Origin: Bacteroidales bacterium UBA6192
Lineage (GTDB): Bacteria; Bacteroidota; Bacteroidia; Bacteroidales; F082
Direction: 5' to 3'
Length of the DNA: 56,741 bases
Assembly (NCBI GenBank): GCA_002422725.1
Contig: DITE01000025.1
Location: forward strand, 4,208 to 60,948
The notes below the pieces were generated by a model, which saw only the letters and a program-made list of their open reading frames with translations, was not told the DNA's origin and ran no database searches. Each line of letters opens with the position of its first letter. The first letter of the stretch is position 1. A program made the translations under genes and the position numbers. Of the stretch, positions 34,667 through 42,479 are shown in pieces.

Positions 34667-34904
34667 ACCGGGGCAAGCTTTTTTAAGAATAATAAAAGCT
34701 ACTTTGGCAATGGTCAATGTGGCCTTTTTTGATTAATAAGGTTGGCTATGGTATATTTGGAGTGACCAGCCTGTATTTGGCATCTCGTTCATTATTCAAG
34801 ATCATGAACAATTCGAGTATTTTCCTATTCCAGATGAAATCAATGATCTTATTCTGAATTAGTCTGCGGTTCACAACAGCAAATACATCTTTATTTCTAC
34901 TGAA
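34667..34904. other. Intergenic region with terminator and a short relic frame
   Basis: AGCTTTT (34676-34682) / AAAAGCT (34694-34700) makes a terminator-like hairpin after the usher-like gene. Farther on, a 40-codon frame to a TAG at 34860 ends in FEYFPIPDEINDLILN and resembles a decayed coding end, but I do not recognise its parent. No intact gene. Confidence 0.4.
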
Positions 34905-34959
34905 TTAAGTAAATCTTAAGAATATACTTGCTTTACCTATGTATGAAGCCCTATCTTTG
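34905..34959 (+). promoter_or_regulatory. TTAAG direct repeats and promoter of the multiheme operon
   Basis: TTAAG at 34905-34909 and 34916-34920 (11-base phase), TTG at 34928-34930, a 21-base spacer and TATCTTTG at 34952-34959. The repeats end 31 bases before the -7 box. The same arrangement with identical 31-base spacing precedes the OmpR-type regulator gene at 44172. It fits an OmpR-family binding site just upstream of the -33 region. Confidence 0.7.
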
Positions 34960-35147
34960 TACAAAGTGAAGTGTTGTTTCCTGGCGCTCAGTTATTTAGA
35001 ATGATTATAAATAACATTATTTTGAGAGCCAATAAGCAGACTTTGGTTTGAAAAAATTATTGAATCATAGGCTTTTTGTTGGAGTAGTATTCGGGCAAAG
35101 GAAATGAAAGCAAATCCAGGAAAGTCATAAAAGGTGCAAAATTGGAT

Positions 35148-36008
35148 ATGACAAAGACGGGCCACAATCTTTTTCTGATATCGCTAGCATTTGTTGTTTT
35201 AATAACTGGTATTTATTTAATAGTAGGTGGATTAGCCTATTACAAGGTTGATTTGGAAGAGCGATTCTTCCATGTCGACCACGAGCATCTTAAACCCAGT
35301 GGAATTATGGGGCATGGTTTGGGGGTTGTTGGAACACTTTTGATCATGGTTGGAGTTTTAGGATATATGGCACGTAAGAGGTATGGATTTATGCGTCGTT
35401 GGGGTTTACTCAAACACTGGCTCGAGTTTCATATTTTTTTGTGTACGCTTGGACCAATGATGGTATTGTTTCACACGGCTTTTAAGTTTGGAGGCATCGT
35501 TTCCATTAGCTTTTGGAGCATGGTGGCAGTATTTTTGAGCGGTATCGCAGGCAGATTTATTTATTTGCAAATCCCACGCTCGATAGAAGGCAGGGAGCTT
35601 AGCTTAAACGAAGTGAAAAGCCTCCGGTCGGAGGTCAATCACGGGGTGAGGACAGCAGCAGGAATCAGTGAAAACTTGTTGGAAAGGCTTACAGATCAGA
35701 TGGAAGCCGAAAAAGCGACCCGTGGAAGGATGGGATTTGTGGCCGGATTCATTTCTGACAGAAAGCTAATTACCAGACTTGACCGACTCATGAAAGAGAA
35801 TGGGTTGGACAAGGCTTCGCGCAGGAATATCAGGAAACTAGCAGCAAGTGAACTATCCCTCAATCACCGCATTGCCCGCTTGAATAAGATGCAGCAGCTT
35901 TTCAAGTACTGGCATGTGGCACATCTGCCCTTCGCACTGGTAATGCTGGTGATCATGGTCATACATGTTGTGGTTACAATACTTTTTGGATTTAAATGGA
36001 TTTTTTGA
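35148..36008 (+). CDS. Inner-membrane b-type cytochrome of the electron conduit
   Basis: 286 residues from the ATG at 35148 (a TTG at 35142 is not needed). Four or five membrane helices with His56 (GHGLG), His90, His95, His109 and C-terminal His256, His259 and His273, enough to bind two hemes b. A central hydrophilic stretch rich in Arg/Glu (about 145-235) faces the cytoplasm. It lacks the full b561 signature, so it may be a divergent family. It would take electrons from the FeS-flavoprotein encoded next, with which it overlaps (TGATG), and pass them outward. It is the first gene of a five-gene operon. Confidence 0.7.
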   Translation: MTKTGHNLFLISLAFVVLITGIYLIVGGLAYYKVDLEERFFHVDHEHLKPSGIMGHGLGVVGTLLIMVGVLGYMARKRYGFMRRWGLLKHWLEFHIFLCTLGPMMVLFHTAFKFGGIVSISFWSMVAVFLSGIAGRFIYLQIPRSIEGRELSLNEVKSLRSEVNHGVRTAAGISENLLERLTDQMEAEKATRGRMGFVAGFISDRKLITRLDRLMKENGLDKASRRNIRKLAASELSLNHRIARLNKMQQLFKYWHVAHLPFALVMLVIMVIHVVVTILFGFKWIF

Positions 36009-37351
36009 TGGATGAATTATTGATTGAAAAAGTTGGTATCTATTCGGTAGTCTTGTTGTTTTGCCTGGTTGTGGTGTATATCTACCTCAGGAAGCAGCGG
36101 CGCGAGTCGTCAGTTGTGGAGGAAAAGATTGCGCAGGCAAAGGCTAACGGATTGTATGAACCTATTTCGTTGCATCCGGTGGTAGATGTTAACAGTTGCA
36201 TTAAAACAGGGGCCTGCATTATGGCATGTCCTGAAGAAGATATTCTGGGCATCAGAAATGGTAAAGCAACAACCATTAATGCCTCACATTGTATCGGACA
36301 TGGGGCATGTTTTCATGCCTGTCCAACAGAAGCCATTACCTTATGCATTGGTACTGAAAAACGTGGTGTTGATCTGCCACATGTCAGCCAAACTTTTGAA
36401 ACCAATGTCAAAGGCCTGTATATTGCTGGGGAACTGGGTGGCATGGGGTTGATTAAAAATGCTGTGGAGCAGGGCAGACAAGCTGTTGAGAACATTGCTG
36501 CTGCTGTACGGTTTAACCCGCTGCTACCCTTTGACCTGATTATCATTGGGGCCGGTCCTGCCGGTATTTCGGCTGCCCTTACTGCAAAAAAGAACAAGAT
36601 CAGAGCTATTGTCCTTGAACAGGATTCACTTGGGGGAACAGTTTTTTCTTTTCCCCGTTCAAAAATCGTCATGACCTCACCTATGGAATTGCCACTTTTT
36701 GGAAAAGTTAAATTGACGGAAACAAGCAAGAGCGAGTTGTTGGACTTATGGAATAAAGTGCTGGATAAGAATGAAATAAGTATCAGGGAGTATTGCAAGG
36801 TAGATTCAATTTCTAAAGATGAAGATGGCTTTCATGTGGTGACACAAAGCGGGGAAGTTATGCAATCAGCTGCCGTTTTGCTTGCCATTGGACGCAGAGG
36901 TACGCCCAGGAAGCTTGGTATTCAGGGCGAGCAACTTGAAAAAGTGTCCTACAGATTGCTTGATCCGGAGGATATCCGTGACAAACATATCATCATTGTA
37001 GGCGGTGGTGACAGTGCTGTGGAATCGGCCATGCTACTGGCCGGAAATAACACGATTACTCTAAGTTATCGTGGCGAATCATTTGGCCGTCTTAAACCCA
37101 AAAACAGAGAAAAGATCGAAAAAGCTATTGCAGCAGGTGAGTTGGTCATGCGTTTCAACAGCCGGCTCCTGACCATTGAAAAAGAAAAGGTAACCCTTGC
37201 TGTGGGTGAAGAGGGGACTGGTGCTGAACTTCAAAACGACCTGGTGTATATTTTCGCAGGTGGCGAACTGCCCACACAATTTCTCGAAAAAGCCGGTGTG
37301 ACCATTAGCCGAAAATTTGGAGAAGCCATCCTTAAACACGAAAAAAGATGA
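36008..37351 (+). CDS. FeS-flavin NAD(P)-binding oxidoreductase
   Basis: 447 residues. One N-terminal membrane helix (about 11-27), then two cluster motifs: Cys64, Cys70, Cys74 (CIKTGACIMACP) and Cys95, Cys101, Cys105 (CIGHGACFHACP). Each lacks the second Cys of the usual CxxCxxCxxxCP (Thr67 and His98 stand there). Then a TrxR-like FAD motif (IIGAGPAGIS, about 178) and an NAD(P) motif (IVGGGDSAVES). It likely oxidises NAD(P)H, or works in reverse, and exchanges electrons with the b cytochrome. The start at 36008 overlaps the previous stop; the ATG at 35996 would add four residues. Confidence 0.82.
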   Translation: MDELLIEKVGIYSVVLLFCLVVVYIYLRKQRRESSVVEEKIAQAKANGLYEPISLHPVVDVNSCIKTGACIMACPEEDILGIRNGKATTINASHCIGHGACFHACPTEAITLCIGTEKRGVDLPHVSQTFETNVKGLYIAGELGGMGLIKNAVEQGRQAVENIAAAVRFNPLLPFDLIIIGAGPAGISAALTAKKNKIRAIVLEQDSLGGTVFSFPRSKIVMTSPMELPLFGKVKLTETSKSELLDLWNKVLDKNEISIREYCKVDSISKDEDGFHVVTQSGEVMQSAAVLLAIGRRGTPRKLGIQGEQLEKVSYRLLDPEDIRDKHIIIVGGGDSAVESAMLLAGNNTITLSYRGESFGRLKPKNREKIEKAIAAGELVMRFNSRLLTIEKEKVTLAVGEEGTGAELQNDLVYIFAGGELPTQFLEKAGVTISRKFGEAILKHEKR

Positions 37352-38955
37352 GTGACAGCGCTGCTTGCAGGTTCATGAGAACCATTTTCTTTCTTTTGCT
37401 GGCGCTGATCGGCCCCGGACAGGGTTATGCCCAGATTTCGCCGGGCGACCTCTGCGAGCCTCATGCCCATCTGGAAGGTCTGTCAAATTGTACCCTTTGT
37501 CACACCCTTGGAAAACAAGTGTCGGATCAAAAATGTCTCGATTGCCATAAGGCTTTGAACCAGCGTATTCAGACTTCAAAAGGCTATCATGTTTCTTCAG
37601 AGGTAAAAAGTAAACGTTGTGTAAGTTGTCATAATGACCATCATGGACGTAACTTTCAGATTATAAGGTTTGATGAAGAGAAGTTTGATCATAATCTCAC
37701 ACAATACAAACTTGAAGGGGGACATGCTAAAATCAAATGTCGCGATTGTCATCAAAAAAAATTCATAAAAGATGAGTCGATAGCTTCGCAGAAGTACACC
37801 TTTCTCGGCCTTGAAACGACCTGTCTTAGCTGCCATGATGACTATCACCAGGGCAGTCTTCCCGCAAATTGTATCAGTTGTCATGATTTCGAAGCTTTCA
37901 AACCCGCACCGGGTTTTGATCACAACAAGTGTAAATTCAAACTTTTGGGAAAACACCGTGAAACAACCTGTGAGGCATGTCATGAAATCAGGCAGCAGAA
38001 TGGGATAAAGTTTCAGCAGTTTAGCGGGCTGAAGTTTGGCAATTGTGTTGACTGTCATGTGGATGTTCATGACAACAAGTTTGGAAATGACTGTAAAGAG
38101 TGTCATTCGGAGCAGTCGTTTCGGCAACTCAACAACAATAATATTTTTGATCACAAGCGAACAGGTTATCCACTGGAAGGCCGTCACCTGAAGCTTGCCT
38201 GTGCCTCCTGTCACAAGCAGTCGAACAAACAGCCTCTTAAGCACAATTTGTGTACGGATTGCCATACTGATTATCACGAGGGCCAATTCAAGGTTTCAGG
38301 CAAGACTACCGACTGCAGCCAATGCCACACTGTCAACGGATTTGTCGGTTCAACCTTTTCAATTGAAAGGCATCAGCAATCAGCCTTTGTGCTTAAAGGG
38401 GCACATTTGGCAACACCTTGCTTTGAATGCCATCAAAAGGAAAATAAATGGGTTTTCCGATCGATTGGAAGTCGTTGTGCAGATTGCCATGAAGACGTAC
38501 ACCAGGGATTTATTCCAGAAAAATATTATCCGGATGCATCTTGTACAACTTGTCATGATGAGCAAAGCTGGGCCGGTATTCGTTTCGATCATAACATCAC
38601 GGCCTATCCTCTCGAAGGCGGGCACCGTGTGCCATCCTGTCGCGCATGTCATTTTCCCGGAAAAAGCTCAGGTGTTGAAACACAACGATTTTCAGGCTTA
38701 AACAACCATTGCAGCACATGTCATACCGACAATCATCAAGGACAGTTTGATCAGCAGGGAGTTTCGGACTGCATTCGTTGCCATGACCATAACAACTGGA
38801 AAGCAGAAAAATTTGACCATTCAAGAACTGCATTTCCATTGGATGGCAAACACGCCCTTATCGCTTGCACAGATTGTCACAAAACTGTGCCGGATGCCCA
38901 AAAGAATTACATTTTATACAAAATAAACGATTTCAGATGCGAAACCTGTCATTGA
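37348..38955 (+). CDS. 20-heme cytochrome c
   Basis: 535 residues from the coupled ATG at 37348 (the ATG at 37375 gives the cleaner signal peptide). Twenty CxxCH motifs are spread over the mature protein at roughly 25-residue spacing, with repeats such as FDHNxTxYPLEGxH and HQGxF between them. It is periplasmic and would relay electrons from the inner-membrane partners. The very last residues are RCETCH followed by the stop, so the final heme motif is the C-terminus. The gene overlaps the next by 19 bases (38937-38955), which strengthens coupling and probable assembly in one complex. Confidence 0.9.
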   Translation: MSDSAACRFMRTIFFLLLALIGPGQGYAQISPGDLCEPHAHLEGLSNCTLCHTLGKQVSDQKCLDCHKALNQRIQTSKGYHVSSEVKSKRCVSCHNDHHGRNFQIIRFDEEKFDHNLTQYKLEGGHAKIKCRDCHQKKFIKDESIASQKYTFLGLETTCLSCHDDYHQGSLPANCISCHDFEAFKPAPGFDHNKCKFKLLGKHRETTCEACHEIRQQNGIKFQQFSGLKFGNCVDCHVDVHDNKFGNDCKECHSEQSFRQLNNNNIFDHKRTGYPLEGRHLKLACASCHKQSNKQPLKHNLCTDCHTDYHEGQFKVSGKTTDCSQCHTVNGFVGSTFSIERHQQSAFVLKGAHLATPCFECHQKENKWVFRSIGSRCADCHEDVHQGFIPEKYYPDASCTTCHDEQSWAGIRFDHNITAYPLEGGHRVPSCRACHFPGKSSGVETQRFSGLNNHCSTCHTDNHQGQFDQQGVSDCIRCHDHNNWKAEKFDHSRTAFPLDGKHALIACTDCHKTVPDAQKNYILYKINDFRCETCH

Positions 38956-41900
38956 TCATATTGCTGGTTATCACCCTGCTTTTTGGGTTGTTTGCACAAT
39001 CCACACGTTCGCCGCATGGCGAAAAACTCAAGATCAGCTGTGCTGATTGTCACCATCCTGATGGCTGGAAGATGGAGGAAGGGCGCTATTCATTCACACA
39101 CAGCCAGACAAATTTTCCCTTGACAGGTCAGCATACAGCCGTGGACTGTAAAGCCTGTCACATCAGCCTTGTTTTTGACGAAGCTGAACAAGATTGTATC
39201 AGCTGCCACACCGACATCCACCAGCAAACTACAGGTCCTGACTGTGCACGATGCCACAGCACCGACTCTTGGCTGGTAACTAATATGACGGCCATTCACC
39301 GGTTGACACGATTTCCGCTAACAGGAGCACATTATTCAGCTGATTGTATAGACTGTCATAAAGAAGTGTCGGGCTTGCGGTTTGATCCCCTGCCGACAGA
39401 ATGCTATTCTTGCCACCAAGAGGATTACCAGACTGCAAAAGTGCCTGACCATGTTGCCGGAAATTATTCAACCAATTGTATAGAATGTCACAATATCAAT
39501 GCATTTGGTTGGGAAGGTGCGGGGTTCAATCACGCATTCTTCCCCCTTAAAGAAAGCCATACCCTTGATTGTGCCGAATGTCATATACAAGGGGAGCCAT
39601 ATAACAGTATCTCGCAGGAATGCAACAGCTGTCACCTTACCGATTATCAGCAGGCAGTAAATCCTAATCATCAAATCGTTGAGTTTTCCACAGCTTGCGA
39701 TGAGTGTCATGACCTCAGTCCTGACTGGCAGCCGGCTTCCTTTACCAATCATGATGGTCAGTATTTTCCGATATACTCCGGTGAGCATAATGGTGAATGG
39801 GAAAGCTGCACCGACTGCCACACCAACAGCAATGATTTTGGGCAGTTTAGTTGTATCACCTGTCATGAGCACAATCAATCGGATATGAATGATGAACATG
39901 GAGATGTAAATGGTTATGTGTATGAAAGTAAGGCTTGCTTTGAATGCCATCCAAGTGGAAGCGGTGATAATATTTTTGACCATAATGCCACCTCTTTTCC
40001 ACTCACTGGTGCACACAATACGGTAATTTGTTCTGATTGTCACACTTCGGGTTACAGTGGAACATCCACAAGTTGCAACAGTTGCCACCTGCCAGATTTT
40101 AACGCAGCAGTGAACCCGAACCATACGCAACTGGGATTAAGTGAGGACTGCGCTTTGTGCCACAGTACAAATTTTGACTGGGAGCCAGCGAATTTTGTTC
40201 AACATAACGACTATTATGAGTTGAAAGGAGCACATCAGCTGATTGCAGGCAATTGCTTCGATTGTCATCAGGGAAATTATGTCAACAGTCCTAACACTTG
40301 TTTTGGTTGTCATTCGGAAGAATACAATCAAACCACCAACCCGCCACATCAGGCTGCACAGTTTTCTACCAGTTGTGAGCTATGCCATGGAGAAGACGTC
40401 TGGTCGCCTGCGACATTTGATCATGACCAACAATATTTTCCTATCTATAGTGGTAATCATGCAAACGAATGGCAAAATTGTGTAGAATGTCACACTATCC
40501 CGGATAACTATTCAGTTTTTAGCTGCATTGATTGTCACGAGCATAACCAGCCCGAAACTGACGAACAGCATGCAGGCATTGCAGGTTATGCTTATGCTTC
40601 TGATGCTTGTTATGCCTGTCATCCTACCGGTGATGGAGAAGGTGCTTTCGATCACAATCAAACGGCATTTCCTTTAACCGGTGCTCATACTATTGTGGGC
40701 TGCGCCGAGTGTCATAGCTCGGGTTACACAGGAACACCCACTGCTTGCTTTGAATGCCATGATGAGCAGTATAATCAATCAGTGAATCCAAACCATCTTA
40801 CCCTAAATATTCCAACTGATTGCGCAGTATGTCACACAACATTGCCCGGTTGGAATCCTGCCAGTTTTCCTATTCATAACAACTACTTTGTGTTGGATGG
40901 GGCTCATCAGCCTATAGCAAATGAGTGCGCAGAGTGCCACAATGGTAATTACACTTCGACTCCCAATACGTGCTTTGAATGTCACAATGAGCAGTATAAT
41001 CAATCAGTGAATCCCAACCATCTTACTTTGAATATTCCAACTGATTGCGCAGAATGTCATACAACCTTGCCCGGTTGGAATCCGGCCAGTTTTTCCATTC
41101 ATAACAACTACTATGTGTTGGAAGGGGCTCATCAAACAATAACAAATGAGTGCGTAGTTTGCCATAATGGTAATTATATCTCGACTCCCAATACTTGTTT
41201 TGGCTGTCATGAGCAAGATTACAATCAAACTGTGGATCCACCTCATTTGAGTGCTCAGTTTCCCACGGAATGCCTCACATGTCATAATCAAACTGTTTGG
41301 GAACCATCTACTTTCAATCACGATGCCCAGTATTTTCCGATCTATACGGGGGAACATCAAGGTGAATGGGATCTTTGTTTGGATTGCCACACCAATCCAT
41401 CGGATTATGTTGTCTTCAGTTGTATAGATTGTCATGAGCATAACCAACCTGAAACTGACGAAAAGCATGACGGAATTGTTGGTTATATTTACACTTCTGA
41501 TGCTTGTTATGCCTGTCATCCAACCGGAGAAGGAGAAGGTGCTTTTGATCACAACCAAACTGATTTTCCTTTGACTGGTGCTCATACCACTGTGGGCTGT
41601 GCCGAGTGTCATATCTCGGGTTACACAGGAACACCCACTGTTTGCTTTGAATGCCATGATGAGCAGTATAATCAATCAGTGAATCCAGATCATCTTGCCC
41701 TGAATATTCCAACTGAATGCGCAGAATGTCATACAACATTGCCTGATTGGAATCCTGCCAGTTTTCCTATTCATGACAACTACTATGTGTTGGATGGAGC
41801 CCATCAAACAATAGCTAATGAGTGTGTTGTGTGCCACAATGGTAATTACAATTCGACTCCAAATACTTGCTTTGAATGTCACGAGGAGCAGTATAATCAA

Positions 41901-42479
41901 TCAGTTAATCCAGATCATATTACACTGAATATTCCAACTGAATGTGCAGAATGTCACACAACATTGCCCGATTGGAGCCCTGCCAGTTTTCCGATTCATG
42001 ACAACTACTATGTGTTGGAAGGAGCTCATCTGGTTATAGCAAATGAGTGTGTGGTGTGTCACAATGGCAATTACATTTCGACTCCCAATTCTTGTTTTGG
42101 ATGTCATGAAACGGATTACAATCAAACTGTAGACCCTCCCCATTTGACGGCTCAGTTTCCCACGGAATGCCTCTTATGTCATAATCAAACTGTTTGGGAA
42201 CCATCTACTTTCAATCATGATGTTCAATATTTTCCAATCTATTCCGGTGAACATGAGGGTGAATGGAATTTTTGTTCGGATTGTCACACCAATCCTTCGA
42301 ACTATGCCGTCTTCAGTTGTATTGATTGCCACGAACATAATCAGGCTGATATGGCTGAGGAGCACGACGATGTGTCCGGATACCAATGGAATTCAAGTGC
42401 CTGCCTTGAATGTCATCCTAATGGTGAAAGTGATAAAGTAATGATTCACAGAAAAATTCGTAATTTCAATAAGCAGTGA
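38937..42479 (+). CDS. 46-heme giant cytochrome c
   Basis: 1,180 residues with a signal peptide (about 1-21); the start at 38937 was chosen over 38865 because it begins the signal peptide. There are 46 CxxCH motifs, one per ~26 residues, with no other domain visible. Units built from segments such as GAFDHNQT, FPLTGAHT, NGNYxSTPN and AxCHTTLP repeat. Two exact 299-residue units (coded at 40521-41417 and 41418-42314) follow a 224-residue one (39849-40520). It is likely exported across the outer membrane and extended along the cell surface. It overlaps the genes before and after. Confidence 0.92.
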   Translation: MRNLSLIILLVITLLFGLFAQSTRSPHGEKLKISCADCHHPDGWKMEEGRYSFTHSQTNFPLTGQHTAVDCKACHISLVFDEAEQDCISCHTDIHQQTTGPDCARCHSTDSWLVTNMTAIHRLTRFPLTGAHYSADCIDCHKEVSGLRFDPLPTECYSCHQEDYQTAKVPDHVAGNYSTNCIECHNINAFGWEGAGFNHAFFPLKESHTLDCAECHIQGEPYNSISQECNSCHLTDYQQAVNPNHQIVEFSTACDECHDLSPDWQPASFTNHDGQYFPIYSGEHNGEWESCTDCHTNSNDFGQFSCITCHEHNQSDMNDEHGDVNGYVYESKACFECHPSGSGDNIFDHNATSFPLTGAHNTVICSDCHTSGYSGTSTSCNSCHLPDFNAAVNPNHTQLGLSEDCALCHSTNFDWEPANFVQHNDYYELKGAHQLIAGNCFDCHQGNYVNSPNTCFGCHSEEYNQTTNPPHQAAQFSTSCELCHGEDVWSPATFDHDQQYFPIYSGNHANEWQNCVECHTIPDNYSVFSCIDCHEHNQPETDEQHAGIAGYAYASDACYACHPTGDGEGAFDHNQTAFPLTGAHTIVGCAECHSSGYTGTPTACFECHDEQYNQSVNPNHLTLNIPTDCAVCHTTLPGWNPASFPIHNNYFVLDGAHQPIANECAECHNGNYTSTPNTCFECHNEQYNQSVNPNHLTLNIPTDCAECHTTLPGWNPASFSIHNNYYVLEGAHQTITNECVVCHNGNYISTPNTCFGCHEQDYNQTVDPPHLSAQFPTECLTCHNQTVWEPSTFNHDAQYFPIYTGEHQGEWDLCLDCHTNPSDYVVFSCIDCHEHNQPETDEKHDGIVGYIYTSDACYACHPTGEGEGAFDHNQTDFPLTGAHTTVGCAECHISGYTGTPTVCFECHDEQYNQSVNPDHLALNIPTECAECHTTLPDWNPASFPIHDNYYVLDGAHQTIANECVVCHNGNYNSTPNTCFECHEEQYNQSVNPDHITLNIPTECAECHTTLPDWSPASFPIHDNYYVLEGAHLVIANECVVCHNGNYISTPNSCFGCHETDYNQTVDPPHLTAQFPTECLLCHNQTVWEPSTFNHDVQYFPIYSGEHEGEWNFCSDCHTNPSNYAVFSCIDCHEHNQADMAEEHDDVSGYQWNSSACLECHPNGESDKVMIHRKIRNFNKQ
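39849..40520 (+). repeat. Heme-repeat unit A (672 bases, 9 hemes)
   Basis: Coding repeat unit of 224 codons, with CITCH as its first and CVECH as its last motif. It is the ancestral form without the extra 225-base insert, and more diverged than units B and C. Confidence 0.75.
40521..41417 (+). repeat. Heme-repeat unit B (897 bases, 12 hemes)
   Basis: Equals unit A plus a second copy of a 225-base, 3-heme subrepeat (copies at 40746-40970 and 40971-41195). Starts at the codon for S in FSCIDCHEHNQ. Confidence 0.85.
41418..42314 (+). repeat. Heme-repeat unit C (897 bases, 12 hemes)
   Basis: Tandem copy of unit B of identical length with the same subrepeats (from 41643 and 41868). High nucleotide similarity points to recent duplication or gene conversion. 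Confidence 0.85.

Noticed and set aside
34741..34862. 40-codon frame ending FEYFPIPDEINDLILN
   Set aside because: It vaguely resembles the end of a SusD-type protein, but the match is too weak to name and no upstream part exists.
39468..40130. 220-codon minus-strand ORF rich in Ile, Met and Thr
   Set aside because: It is the antisense of the heme repeats: the codons of CxxCH read backwards give long open frames. Similar shadows occur at 41004-41675 and 37597-38286.
40521..42314. Regular direct repeats that could suggest a CRISPR array or satellite
   Set aside because: They are in-frame coding repeats with period 897 and 225 bases, and there are no short repeats with unique spacers.
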